A stretch of 64,000 bases of DNA from Datisca glomerata (lineage: Eukaryota; Streptophyta; Magnoliopsida; Cucurbitales; Datiscaceae), in assembly GCA_003255025.1 (NCBI GenBank), contig QANY01000116.1:186001-250000 (forward strand). Direction: 5' to 3'. The number at the start of each line of letters is the position of its first letter. The first letter of the stretch is position 1. Shown here in pieces: positions 36,800-49,074 of this stretch. Below the pieces are notes generated by a model. It did not search any database, was not told the DNA's origin, and saw only the letters and a program-made list of their open reading frames with translations. Both the position numbers and the translations under genes were made by a program.

Positions 36800-37930
36800 A
36801 CTCTACTAGTTGCCCCCCCCCCCCCATTTGATGCAGACAAATTTTTGGCGGGTCAAACTGAATATAAGATTTGGAGAATGAGCTTAGGAACCTCAGTGAC
36901 TTCTACAAATGAGCTTTAGGATTCCTCAGATTGCGTTAAAAGATAAGTTTGGGGTCACCTTGGATGACTTTGGCAATGATGAGAAATAAATTCTTTAAAT
37001 GCTAAGGTTATGAATGTTTTGTTTTGTGTTCTTGATAAGAATGAATTTAATAGAATTGCTACATGTGAATCTGCTAAATCTATATGGCATATGTTAGAAG
37101 TCACACACGAAGGCACAATTCAAGTTAAATAATCTAAAATTAGCATGCTTGCTCATAGCTATAAATTACTTAAAATGAAGCATGGTGAATTCATACATGA
37201 TATGTTTACTCGTTTCACCGATATTATTAATGGCTTGAAATCTCTTGGTAAGACTTATTCTAATGCTGAAATAATGAGAAAAATTCTTAGGTGTCTACCA
37301 AAGAATTGGGAGGCCAAGGTGACCGCCATCCAAGAAGTCAAAAACCTCAACACACTTTCTCTTGAAGAACTTATTGGTTCATTGATGACACATGAAATGA
37401 GGCTAAATGAAAATGACGAAGAAGATACATAAAAAAGAAGGTTTAACTGCACTAAAATCAAGACTTAGAACAACCCGATAGTGAGAAGGATGACTATGAT
37501 GAGGAAGAGGACATAGCCCTACTTGCTAGACGATTCAAGAAATTTTTTAATAGATGAAAAAATGCTCCAAGAAAAGATGATAAGAAGATACCTCTTGATG
37601 CACTCACGTGCTATGAGTGCAAAAAGCTCGGACACTTAAAAGTCGATTGTCCAAATCTAAGTAATGCCCTAAAGAAGTTCAAAATAAGAGCATTCAACGC
37701 AACTTAAGATGAGACCGATGATAGCGACTCTGATGGAGAAGAAGAATAAGTTGCAAACATGTGTTTCATGGCACTAGAAGATGACGTAAGTTCTTCTAAG
37801 CTAACTTTAAATGATAAACCTAGGTATGAAGAACTTTAAAATGCTTTTGAAGAGTTTTATAGTGAATTTGAAAATCTTTCTTAAAGAATAAAATTATGAA
37901 AAATGATTTTTCAATACTTCAAGAAAAAAT
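36800..37930 (+). pseudogene. Copia gag remnant (SIRE/UBN2 type), plus strand
   Basis: Blocks in order are: EYKIWRMSLGT near 36,865; NRIATCESAKSIWHMLEVTH near 37,060; KMKHGEFIHDMFTRFTDIIN, GLKSLGKTYSNAEIMRKILR and LSLEELIGSLMTHEM at 37,170-37,400; and a CCHC zinc knuckle (CYECKKLGHLKVDC) near 37,610. Gag packages element RNA. Stops and frameshifts break it, and it ends abruptly near 37.93 kb against a minus-strand LTR, so no pol follows in this orientation. A poly-C run (36,813-36,825) lies just before it. Confidence 0.75.
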
Positions 37931-37989
37931 GAGTCTTTGAAAAGTGAGAAACCTTACATGTTTTGCATCGAGATCTTGTTCAAGACTAA

Positions 37990-39135
37990 AATAAAGAAAA
38001 GTATTTAAATTCAACCATTTTTAAATTTACAAATGGAAGAAACAACCCTTGCAATAATATAAATACGGAAATATAAAGTTAGCAAATAAAAAAATTACAG
38101 AAACTTAAAGTACGGAAATTAAATTGTGGAAATTAAGTGTGGGAAATTGAAGTACGGAAAATAAGTGCCGAAAATTAAAGTGCAAAAAATAGATAGCACA
38201 AAATAAAAAGACAAGGAGAAGAAAATAGACACATGATATTTTTACATGGTTCGGGAAATTATATCCCTACGTCCATGCTCCAAGGTCCCCCCACCCCCCT
38301 CTTGGAGATTTTTAATCCCACGATCTTCTTAAGAGTGAAGACCAAACCTTACAAATCCAATTGGCTTATGAGTGTCAAATAAACCTCACAAGGCTATGTG
38401 TTTCGAGATTAAGTGACCTCTTACAATAACACTCTCAAAAGAGTAGAATCTACAATCTAAGCTCACAAAAAAATAATCTTGCTCAGTCAATATATTTGTA
38501 AGTATAAAACTCAAAATATTATGGCAGATTTAGGAGAGTATTGAGAGAGTTTTATGAGACTATATGAATTGTGTTTTGTGAAGATAATTCCGGTGTATTT
38601 ATAGAGGAGATAAAGGTTAGGGTTTAGGAGTAAAAATTTAAATTTTGAATACAGACAAAGGAAAGGACACTCCATCTTTAATAAGAAGGACAAAAAATCC
38701 TTGACCTAAAAGGCAAGAAATACTTATACCCACAATAACACAATATAATAAAAAACTATTTGGGTAAGCTCCATCTCTCTTTATCTACTTGAAATTGAAA
38801 CTTACTTTGTTAGTACTTTGTCATTATCTACATCTCATGTATTTTGTCTATTGTGCAAGAGAGATATGATTTTTGTTGTTTAAGCTATTTATGGATGGAG
38901 ACTTAATTTAAGGATAGACATCCCTAAATAAATTAAACTTTAATAAAGGAAAAATAAAATGAGTAAGCTCCTAATAAAAATTACATGAAAGTAAATACTT
39001 TCATGATTTTTAATCTTCATGCTTTATGAGCTCCTATAAAAAATATTTTTTTTAATAGCCTCTGTAAATTTGATTAAATTTATTAGCAACATCAATGTTT
39101 TCTTATCATCAAAAGTTATCTCATAGAGGTTAACA
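37990..39135 (-). mobile_element. 3' LTR of SIRE-like copia element (minus strand)
   Basis: The inner edge is at 39,135/39,136: minus strand AGGAGAAGATTG then TGTTAACCTCTATGAGAT, a polypurine tract and LTR start. A TATA box (complement of GTGTATTTATAGAGG) lies near 38,590 and a U5-like word (complement of ACATGGTTCGGGAAA) near 38,246. The outer edge was not fixed. It belongs with the RNase H/RT remnant immediately to its right. Confidence 0.55.
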
Positions 39136-39389
39136 ATCTTCTCCTTTTGATGATGATAAAACCCTTAGACAAAAAATATATGTAATCAAATACATTTAAT
39201 TTACTCCCCCTCAATATATGCTTACCTATCAAGATAAAAATATAACTCTTAAGGATATTCTATTTTCTCCACCTTTGTTATCATAAAAAAAATAAACTAA
39301 TTATAATGAGGATAAATACTTTTATCTTGACATGGTAAGTAGAAAAAATATTTAACTAATATCTAAAATTCTCAAAGCAAGTTGATTTG

Positions 39390-41130
39390 TAGTGTCTACA
39401 AACTCTAGTGAAATATCTCATTTTTACACATGATCTCGAATAAAATGATGTCTAAGATCTATATATTTAGTACGAGAATGCAAAATAGGGTTTTTGGAAA
39501 CATTAATTGCGCTAGTATTTTCACATCTAATAGGAACATTTTCAAAAACAAAACTAAATTTTTTAAGAGTTTGCTTCATTAACAAAATTTGAGCGCAACA
39601 AGTACCAGTAGAAATATATTCTTCTTTGGTGATTGATAGTGCTACTGGATTTTTCTTTTTACTTAACCAAGAAATAAGTGAATGTTCGTAAAATTGACAT
39701 ACAACACTCGTACTTTTTCTATCGGTTTAGCTTCCAGCAAAATCTGAATCAAAATACCCAATTAAATCAAGATTATCACATTTTGGATACCAAAGTCCAA
39801 ATTTAGTTGTTCCAAGTAAATATTTAAAAATTCTTATAATAGCTTGCAAATGTGATTATTTGGGCAGTTTAGTAAAGTAGAGATCCGACCATACCTCGAT
39901 ATTTTTTTATATCGACGTCTTTACCTTTCTCATATTTGTCTAGCTTTTTCGTGATACTCATAGGAGAATTGCTAGCCTTCACATTTTCCATGCCAAACAT
40001 CTTCACCAACTCCTTGGTGTATTTTTCATGGTTTATAAAGATCACATCCTTCATTTGCTTGATTTGTAGTCCAAGGAAGAGGTTCAATTCTCCCATCATG
40101 CCCATTTTAAACTTGTTGCTCATAGAACTTGCAAAATTCTTACAAAAATATCCGTTAGTGGCACCAAAAATTATATCATCTACATATATTTGGACAAATA
40201 AGATATCAATGCCTTTTGATTTTATGAAGAGGGTGTTATCTATTTTTCCCATGTTAAAATTCATTATTAATAAGGATTTTACTTAGCCTTTCATTCTAAG
40301 CTCTAAGAGCTTGTTTTAGTTCATAGAGAGCCATTTTAAGTTTTAACAGGTGATTTGGAAAATCGGAAGATTGTTCTGCATAAACTTCCTCCATAATGTA
40401 TCCGTTGAAAAAGACACTCTTGAAATCCATTTGATATAAAACAAAATTTTGAAAACATGCAAAGGCTAATAACATTCTTATTGAAAACACTATGACAAAT
40501 GCATAGTATTTACCCCAAGACTTGCAACTTTTTAAGAGCCAAATAGGTCCATGTGTAATAATTATAATGGTCTAGTGGTTGACACTATATGTTTTGATTT
40601 GAAAGAGCTCTTAACTTATTTACCCATTTGGCATGCACAAATTTTATCTTTCACAAAATTTATTTTTGTAAGTCATTTTACTAAATAACTTGTTGATAGT
40701 ATCGAACATAAATTCATGCTAGTAAGCCCAAGTATTCTATGCCATAGTCAACTATCATTGTCGAAAACAAGAAAATATTTTCCATTATGATTTTGGAAAT
40801 CACTTAGGTGTAGACATTTTAGTCCCTTTATCAAACAAATAAAAATTTATTTGAAACTTTATCTATAATTAGACAAAAATCTTTTTCAAAAACTACTATT
40901 TAGTTTTTATCACAAAGTTGACTTATGTTAAGTAAATTATGTTTTAGACCATCTACAAGTATAATTTTATCTATAACATGAGAAGAGTCATTACTTACGG
41001 AGCCAATACCAATGATTTTACCTTTCTTATCATCTCTAAAGGTGACATGTCCTTTCTTTCGACAAATTTGAATGAGTTCTGATTCATCATTGGTCATATG
41101 TCTCGAGCATCCACTATCAAGTATTATTTA
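39390..41130 (-). pseudogene. SIRE-like copia pol remnant (minus strand)
   Basis: On the minus strand from the right come DSGCSRHMTNDESE and LILVDGLKHNLLNISQLCD (protease end and gag-pre-integrase, 41.13-40.9 kb), a decayed stretch where integrase should be, RT (LLKLKMALYELKQALRA, IYVDDIIFGATN, LFLGLQIKQ, KKYRGMVGSLLY; 40.49-39.87 kb) and RNase H (SWLSKKKNPVALS, ENTSAINVSKNPILHSRTKY; 39.70-39.43 kb). Most of the integrase is gone and the pieces are in different frames. Confidence 0.75.
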
Positions 41131-42190
41131 CTTTAACACTTTTATCTATTACTTCTTTATCTTTTCAAGAGTTAAACTCATGCAACATCGAAGTTTATTA
41201 TTGAAAATTCATTTTCCACTTGAGCGTGAAAAGTTTGTTTTTAATTTGAACACAATCGTCCTATTAAACCTCCGTTTTTGGTTTTCCATATCGATCCTAC
41301 AAGACACACTGATGTGAGTTGTTATACCAGAATCTATCCACCAAGTGTGTCTAGGAACCGAACTTAAATTAACTTCAGAACAAACCAAATTAAGAAGCCT
41401 ACCTTTCTTAGCATGCCCGGGCGTGATAATTAGTGCATTGCTTCTTCCTATGCCCTTCTGCTCCACAGAAGAAACAACCATTACCTTACAAGTTTACCGA
41501 TTTCTTTTGTTGTTTCTTATGCAGTGTTGTATCCGCAGCTTCCTTATCCTCCTTCATTTTCTTTCCCTTTCTCTTATCCTTAAAGATAGAGGCCATGTAA
41601 GCACTTTTATGTCTTATCATGTTTCACTCTTTACTCTTCCTAAACATTGTGTGAGATGAGCTCATTCACTGACCAAGTCTCTTAAAGACAATTATAGATT
41701 ACCTTAAACTGGTTAAACTATGCCAGAAGGGCTATCAAAACCAAATACACAAGCAAGTCCTCAGAGAGTTCAAGCCATAGTGCTTTCAACATTAAAACAA
41801 TGTGAGACATTTTCATCATGTACTCCCTAATATCGCATTTATTTTTATACCTCATTGAAATTAGGTCTAACAAGAGCGTACCAATTTTTACCTTTTGACA
41901 AATCATTATTTAATATCTGCAAGGAAATCCTTAGCTTTAGTTATCTTTTCAAATATAATGCTCCTAGATGCTTCTGAAATTACATTCTTCATGATCAGCA
42001 TACACATGCGATTTGATCTCCCCCACATTTCCATCTCCCTTTTATCATCAGAGATACTATTATCCATAAGAGGTGCAAGAGAATCAGTCCTTAACGCAAA
42101 ATTGACGCCAAGATTATCTTTCTAGGACTTGAATTTTGAGCCATTTAAAACTGAAATTGAATTGATGTTGGCCGTGATACTAGCAGAAGT
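41130..42190 (-). pseudogene. Second copia gag-protease remnant (minus strand)
   Basis: The minus strand gives a gag block (LISMRYKNKCDIREYMMKMS, then LELSEDLLVYLVLI; 41.9-41.72 kb) and a protease-type motif HTWWIDSGITTHISVSC near 41.33 kb. The style differs from the SIRE-like DSGCSRHM fragment immediately left of it, so two elements are joined here. It is broken by stops and lacks pol. Confidence 0.7.
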
Positions 42191-43382
42191 AATAGCTGAA
42201 TAGGGAACAAGAAACAAATAAGCTCACATAAATCCTAAAACGATAATCAATTTATAGAACAGTAATAAAATAACCTATCTCAAGACATAAAATACTCTAT
42301 CAATATTTTGACTTTAGCCAAAAATATTAACTTGTAAGTGGATGTCTTGGTGTAATAATCAAACACTGATGACTAAGAACATATCGAACAAGAAACCTTC
42401 ATTTGGACCAATTTATTGTTCACATGTAAAACTGAATAATCATCACATATTTATTACCATAGAAGCATAAGCAATTCTATCAAACATTTTCCTTCATTTG
42501 GGCCGGCAAATATTCATATAAGTTACACACACATAGCCTTTATATTTCAAGATAAATTAAGTTTCACAAGAGATACCGCTTTGGCTACATGTTGCAACTA
42601 ATTCATCTTAAAATATATAACATACTAATATTCGAATTTGAAATTGTATAGAAATTAAATATTAAATTAATTAAAAAAATTAATTTTACGATCCTTAAAA
42701 TGGTTTTGAAATTATTTTAACCAAAAAATCCGTGACAATCAAAATTTATTTAAAAAAATCTTTAAACGAAAAATTAATTTTACAATCCTGAAATTAATTT
42801 AAACCAATTAAATTTAATTAATAATCTGTAAAATTAATCCTAAATTAATTGATAAGTAATTAATTAAGAATGGACACACTTTTTTAAGGTAAAAAAATGA
42901 TGAGGGGCTGGGGCCCAACCCCACTTGGCAGATGCTGTAGGCAAGCATCTCCTGAGTGACCTGGGGAAGACCCCAAGCCCTTACTTTGTGCTGCGGGCCA
43001 AATGACCCGCAACCCAAATGGTAATTTGAAAAAACAAATTCTATGAAACCCTAGGGTTTCCCCTAAGGTTTTCACCCTTGGCCGTGGCTTCACCATAGCC
43101 ACTTCCAGGCCGCGGCTTTCCTCAAGCAAGGTTGCGGCTTCCTTAGACAGTCACAGTCTCATAGCCACGTCTTTCCTTTCCGGCGTGACTTGATTTGCGC
43201 ATTTCACCGTCGACAGTCAACAATGATGGGAGGCGGTCTGAATCCAAAAATAATATATACCGAAGAATAATGTTCTCAAATATAATAATATATCAATTCA
43301 AGGACTCAAAAGAACAAATAAACAACACAAATAATCATAGATCTAAAATAAATTTGATTCTAAATAATTCAACATGAATATT
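42191..43382 (-). other. Noncoding leader between copia gag and primer site
   Basis: No coding similarity was seen. A GC-rich block at 42,895-43,200 (GGGGCCCAACCCCACTTG) has open minus-strand frames without recognisable domains. If the primer site at 43,383 belongs to the gag on the left, this is its 5' leader. Confidence 0.35.
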
Positions 43383-43780
43383 TCTGATACCACTTGTATC
43401 TAAAAATTTCAAGAACTCAAGTTAAACATATCAAGAATCAAATAACTATAAAAGAGGTAGCGTACCTAAATTCATGACAGTAGATCACAATTTAGAGCTG
43501 AGTGGTTGACCTTCTAGATCTACACGATTATCTATTAAGCCTATCTATTTTCTCTCTAACGATGAGATATTATGGAGAATAGAATAGTTTTTCCTTAATC
43601 ATGTGACCTGGGAACCATAATTACTTATATACAGATAATATATCTATGATATTTAGTATTTATATTTTATCCCATCATAGAAATAGAAATTATCCTAAAG
43701 TCTATATCTATCGAAACGTCTGCATCATATCAGATACATTAAGTGTCCTAAACTAAATCAATTATATTTAGAAAGCAATA
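43383..43780 (-). mobile_element. Primer-binding site and LTR fragment (minus strand)
   Basis: TCTGATACCACTTG (43,383-43,396) is the complement of the initiator-Met primer word TGGTATCAGA, placing a minus-strand 5' LTR to its right. That LTR is cut at 43,780 by the start of a plus-strand copia LTR. Confidence 0.55.
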
Positions 43781-44327
43781 TGTTATGATTGGTGTATCAA
43801 TTTTAGATTGTTAAGTCTTTTATGAGTTTAGGCAGTTAGCCTAGCTGTCGATATTCAAGTAAGCTTCAACAACATAGAGTTACGATTTTGTACCAAAAAT
43901 AGTAATCTAATCAGAGACAAATATAGATACTTTCATCTAGAAGTAAGTAGAAGATTTGACATTCAATTCAGAATATAAAAAAAAGGAAAAGCTAAAATCA
44001 TAGAAAGAGAAAGAACAGAAGAAAACAGAAACTTCCCAGCAAGTTATATTGAGAAGGAAAGAGTTTTCTTGCATGTAATCGAGTGTTGTGAGGGAGAGAA
44101 CTTGATGTGTCTTCTCGAGTAGTAAAGCTTATAAATTCCTTGACTTTGTACTTGATCACCATACATAGTGAATTGCTACTCCAACAATTGGACATAGGTT
44201 TTATTTTGAGAATCGAACAAGTATAAGCTTTACTTATTTCCCTTGTTCTTCTCTTCTTCTCCTTTCTCGCAATTTGCATGTCCCCGATTTGCACACTAAA
44301 CCCTTAGTTTGGGCATATTCCATAACA
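43781..44327 (+). mobile_element. 5' LTR of plus-strand copia element
   Basis: The 547-bp LTR begins TGTTATG and ends CATAACA, a perfect 7-bp inverted pair. A TATA-like TATAAATT lies near 44,131. The primer-binding site TGGTATCAGAGC is at 44,332-44,343, four bases on. CAATA precedes the LTR as a possible target duplication, but no matching 3' LTR was found. Confidence 0.85.
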
Positions 44328-44442
44328 AAAGTGGTATCAGAGCCTTAGATCATCAATCTGAAGGGTTAGAGTATTAATCTTCAAGAATCTTGATATTTCA
44401 AGTTTACAACCTAAAAATGGAGAAACTGTCAAGAAAGTCTTT

Positions 44443-45215
44443 ATGACAGCAATAAAATCAACCAAACACGATATTGACAAGTTTGATGGAAAAAATGATT
44501 TTTCAATTTGGGAAATGAAAATGCTGGAACTCTTAGACAATTTAGGACTAGATGAGGCACTTGAAGGAGAGAACAAGATGCCTTCAACTTACTCTGAAGA
44601 GAATAAGAAAGATACCCTGAAGAAGGCATACAACACTATTCTGAGCCTTAGTGATAAAGTTATAGGGGAAATTGCCAAGATGAAAATAGTGGCAGAAATT
44701 TGCCTTAAACTTGAGAGCCTTTACAAGACAAAGACTCTGCCAAGCTGATTGTAGCTCAAGGCTAAGTATTTTACCTCCAAAATTGTAGAAGGAAAGAGCA
44801 TTCAAGAGCTTATTGGCGATTCAATAATCTTTCCTTGAGCTTGAAAATATTCAAGTGGAATATGAAGATGAAGACAAAGCCCTGGTACTGTTACATTTTA
44901 TGCCAAAGTCATATAAAACCTTTATGGACATTTTGAAGCATGACAGAGAGACATTGTTTCTAGAAGATGTGATTGTTGCCCTAAACTCTAAAGAGTTACA
45001 AAGAAAGCATGAACAAAAAGAATCAAATGGGGAGACCTTATCAGTGAGAGGAAGAACAAAAAAGAAACAATATGGAGGAATGAGCAAATCAAGATCATAG
45101 TCCAAAAGTGGAAAGAACTACAAGAAAGTTAGTGCTTCCACTGTCATGAAGAGGGTCATATCAGAAGACTAAGCCCCAAGAGAAAGAAGGAACCTAAGGC
45201 TAAGGAGAGTGTATG
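44443..45215 (+). pseudogene. Copia gag (Tork-type), broken
   Basis: The ATG at 44,443 opens MTAIKSTKHDIDKFDGKNDF, then SIWEMKMLELLD, a typical gag start. A shift near 44,745-44,855 separates the second part (LLHFMPKSYKTFMDILKHDR, ELQRKHEQKES). A zinc knuckle follows (CFHCHEEGHIRR near 45,133) whose last Cys is lost by a change before SPKRKKEPK. It lies about 100 bp after the primer site, as expected. Confidence 0.8.
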
Positions 45216-46197
45216 AAGATGTTGCTGTAGTGGAGGATGGGTATGAGAGTGCAGACGTCCTTGTAATGGCAACCAAATCCTTGATTCTGGGTGTTCATTT
45301 CATATGACACCAAACTGGGCCTGGTTTGAGACTTTCTCAGGCTATGATGGTGGAAAAGTACTACTTGGAGATAAAAAAGAATGCAATATTGTTGGATCAG
45401 GTACCATCATGATCAAAACACATGATGGTTCTAAAAATATTCTGTCAGAAGTAAGGCATGTTCCTGATTTAAAGGGGAATCTAATATCCCTTGGAGTTCT
45501 ATATTAAAATGGTTACACCTATAAGGGTGAAAGTTGAGTAATCAAAATCTTTAAAGGTTCTATGGTAGTGATAAAGGGTATTAAAGAAAATGGTCTCTAT
45601 GTACTTCAAGGAAGCACACTGATTAGTGTATCAAACTCTGATACTGCATTAGAAATCGATAAACCAACTCTGTGGCACAAAAGATTGTCGCATGTGAGTG
45701 AAAATGGGTTGCTGGAACTAGAGAAACGTGGAATAATTATTGGTGAAAGCTAGAAAAGCTGAGATTCTGTGAACATTGTATCTTTGGTAAGGCAACCAGA
45801 GTTAAGTTTAACTCTTTAACACACAGAACTCAAGAAATTCTAAGCTATGTACATTCTGATCTTTGGGGGCCTTCAAGCACTGAATCACTTAGTGTTGGGA
45901 CGTATTATATCTCCATAATTAAAGATTTCTCAAGAAAAGTACGGATTTACATTTTAAAGACTAAAGATGAAGCTTTATCGAAGTTCAAGGAATGAAAAAT
46001 GATGGTAGAACTCCAGGTCAGCAGAAAGGTCAAGAAACTTAGAATTGATAATGGGTTGGAGGGAAGGGGTAGCCAAATCTACTCACTTATTGTGAAGCAC
46101 ACTTCAATTAGATTACTTCTAGCTCTAGTAAACCAATTTGGACTAGAATTAGAACAAATGAATGTAAAAACTATATATTTTACATGGGAGTCTAGAT
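45216..46197 (+). pseudogene. Copia pol remnant: protease, partial integrase joined to RT
   Basis: Protease: LDSGCSFHMTPNWAW at 45,280. Pre-integrase: LWHKRLSHVSENGLLELEKR at 45,673. Integrase: FCEHCIFGKATRVKF and YVHSDLWGPSSTES near 45,770-45,890, then KLRIDNGLE near 46,040. By 46,090 the sequence jumps to reverse transcriptase (VKHTSIRLLLALVNQFGLEL, then EQMNVKT) and stops at 46,197. The rest of integrase and most of RT are deleted, and a minisatellite follows directly. Confidence 0.8.
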
Positions 46198-46199
46198 GA

Positions 46200-47015
46200 A
46201 CTTTTCCATTTTGAAGACATTTCTTAATCTATTCTCTAGACTTTCTCATTCTGAAGATGTTTCCTTTTCCATTCTTCAGACTTTTCCGTGTTGAAGACAT
46301 TTCCTTTTCTGTTCTCCAGACTTTCTCGTTCTAAAGATGTTCCTTTTCCATTCTTCAGACTTTCCCGTTCTGAAGAGATTTTCTTTTCCGTTCTGAAAAC
46401 ATTTCTTTTTCCATTCTTCAGACTTTCCCGTTTTGAAGACGTTTCCTTTTTTTTCTTTAGACTTTCCCGTTCTGGAGACATTTCTTTTTTTTTGTTCTCC
46501 CGTTCTTCTTTTCTCAGCGTTTCTTTAATGAGCTGAAGGTTTTTTCTCAACTTCTTTTCTTTTCCATTCTGAAGATATTTCCTTTTCTTTTCACTAGACT
46601 TTCCCACTCTGAAGACATTTCTTTTTTTTTTGTTCTCCCGCTCTTCTTTTCTCAGCGTTTCTTTATTAAGCTGAAGGTTTTTTCTCAACTTCTTTTCTTT
46701 TCCATTCTGAAGATATTTCCTTTTCTTTTCTCTAGACTTTCCCATTCTGAAGACTTTTCCTTTTCCATTCTCCAGACTTTCCCGTTCTAAAGACATTTTT
46801 TATTCTGTTCTCCAAACTTTTATTTTTTCGTTCTAAAGACATTTCTTTTTTCCGTTATGAAAACATTTCTTTTTTCGTTCTCCAGACTTTTTCATTCTGA
46901 AGACGTTTCATTTTACTTCTCCAAACTTTCCTGTCTTAAAGATGTTTCATTTTCCATTTTGAAGTCTGAGGATGTTTCCTTTTCCATTCTTTCAGACTTT
47001 CCCGTTCTGAGAATG
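46200..47015. repeat. Pyrimidine-rich minisatellite, unit about 36-42 bp
   Basis: About 20 units contain TCTGAAGACATTTCCTTTTC followed by CATTCTCCAGACTTTCCCGT. A higher-order duplication of about 180 bp (GTTCTCCCGYTCTTCTTTTC) starts near 46,495 and again near 46,633. The minus strand stays open for 186 codons as Lys/Glu/Arg-rich repeat, which is not accepted as a gene. Confidence 0.85.
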
Positions 47016-47240
47016 ACGTACGTAGACGTCCCCAGTGACTTAGGCTTCCTTAAGTGGAACCATGTCCATGTTTCAAATTCCTTCTGAGAATGGTGTACGT
47101 AAACGCTCCCAAGGACTTATGCTCCTTCAGTGGAACCATGACCCCATTTCAATTTCCAACTGAGAATTACGTACGTAGACGCTCACAAGGACTTAGGCTC
47201 CTTCACTGGAACCATGACCCCATTTTGATTTGCTTCTGAG
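47010..47240. repeat. About 75-bp tandem repeat, three units
   Basis: CTGAGAATGACGTACGTAGA-type starts, TGGAACCATGACCCCATTT and GACTTAGGCTCCTTCA recur three times. It follows the pyrimidine-rich array without a gap. Confidence 0.8.
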
Positions 47241-47610
47241 AGTAGAACTTATGAACTACCCCTCCTAAGAACTTACGCCCTTAGTTCGTTCTAAGAGTAG
47301 GACTTATGAATTTTCTCTCCCAAGAACTTACGCACTTAGTTCCTTCTGAGAGTAAGACTTATAAATTATCTCTCCCAAAGACTTACGCCCTTAGTTCATT
47401 CTGAGAGTAGGACTTATGAATTGCTCCTCCCAAGGACTTACACCCTTAAATCATTCTAAGAGTATGACTTATGAATTGCCCCTTCCAAAAACTCACGCCC
47501 TCAGTTCCTTCTGAGAGTATGACTTATGAACTGTCCCTCCCAAGGATTTACGCCCTTAGTTCCTTTAGAGAACAGGACTTACGAATTGTCTGCTCTCAAG
47601 GACCCATGCC
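47230..47610. repeat. About 61-bp tandem repeat, six units
   Basis: Units read TTCTGAGAGTAGGACTTATG, then AATTGCCCCTCCCAAGGACT and TACGCCCTTAGT. Starts are spaced 59-62 bp. Confidence 0.85.
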
Positions 47611-47649
47611 CTCATTTTCATTGTTGTTGAAGAAGAGAGAAAGTCGACA

Positions 47650-48650
47650 CCAAGTATTTGTCTTATAAGCAGTCTGCACATTATCATACCATAAGTTTTG
47701 ATCAAAAGTTTCAAATTGAATTCCATGGAATTCTTGAAGAAATTTATTTTCATATGCTTCTGATGATATATAATTCGTCATGTAATTGGCTCCCAGTCGG
47801 TATAGTTTAATTAATGAATTTGACCTTTTCGCATAATATGCTTTCAGTGTCTTTTGATCAAAATCTCCAAATTAAATTCTGTAAAATTCTCCAATAAGTA
47901 AACTTTTGTATCTTTCGATGATGTAAGATTCACCGTATAGTTGGCTTCCTTCAAATATAGTTTAATTTCTGAAATTCACCATTCTGCATATTCTGCTTTC
48001 TCGAACAGCCTTTATAAAAATTGTCAGAACTTTTGCTCGAGAGCTCCAAATCGAGTTCTGTAAAATTCTTCAAGAAGTGGATATCCATAGTTTTCTATGT
48101 AAAAATATCAAAAGTAATACATTTTAAAATTTAATTTGAGAAGTATTCATATATTCACTTTCCTGAATAGGACCAACGAGAGCTGCCATAACTTTTTATC
48201 AGGAGCTTCAAATTGATTTTCATAAAATTTTCCACAAGGTTTATTTCGGTATCTTTTTTTATATATAAGATTTGTCATGTAGTTGGCCCCCATTAAATGT
48301 AGTTTAATTTCTGAATTTAAGATTCCGCATAATCTATTTTCTTGAGTACGCTCCATGAGAATCATCATAACTTTTTCTCATGAGCTCTAAATCAAGTTCT
48401 GCAAAATTCTTCAAACAGTAAACTTCTACATCTTTCTCTTGATATAGTGCATGCTATGTAAGTCTTCCTAGAAAATTCAATTTGAAAGACGTAATTAAGT
48501 TTACTTTCCTGTATGAAGACTATCATACTTTTTGATCTGGAGCTTAACTTGAATTCCGTAAAATTCTCTATGAAGCAGACTCCCATATATTGATTATGTG
48601 ACTCGCCATGTAATTTTTCTTCAAGCTTTTTTGTTTCAGTTTTCATTTCC
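47650..48650. repeat. About 190-200-bp degenerate tandem repeat, about five units
   Basis: Each unit carries GCTCCAAATCGAGTTCTGTA, AAATTCTTCAAGAAG, a CCATATCTTTC-like word, TGTAGTTGGC and ATAGTTTAATTTCTGAA. The copies are strongly diverged, so this is older than its neighbours. 48,650-49,070 is AT/CT-rich with nothing recognised. Confidence 0.65.
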
Positions 48651-49074
48651 GCTCCCGTCGTCGCTTCTGTTGTTAAGACATTTTTGTTCCCATTGTCAAG
48701 ACGTTTCCATTCTCGTTATTTTTACATCTTTTATTTTTCTCATAAATTCCATTTGAAGGGCTATCAAGTCGTAGCTTCCATTCTAAAAATTAGAAAGGCT
48801 ATCTTTTTGGCTTTCTTGTTTCGTAATAAAGTGGCAGTTTTCCTGTTCTAAAGTAGCAACTATCACATTCTAAAGTGGCAGCTTTCTTGACTGAAGTGAA
48901 CGTGATATTCTTACCTCTGCTTTTCTTATAAACTTTTGTTCTGAAATTCTTTCCTCAACAATTTTTTATTTTCTAATAAATTTATATTCTGAAATTCTTT
49001 CAAATTTCTATTCTAAAGTTATGATACTCTTAAAGTTCTAACTTTTTCTTTTCTGAAACGTTGAAGCTTCTCTG

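Noticed and set aside
42814..43129. Overlapping minus-strand frames in a GC-rich block
   Set aside because: There is no recognised domain, and the position between gag and a primer site fits a noncoding leader.
46236..46796. 186-codon Lys/Glu/Arg-rich open frame on the minus strand
   Set aside because: It translates the pyrimidine-rich minisatellite; lack of T-rich stop contexts on that strand explains its length, and there is no domain or start context.
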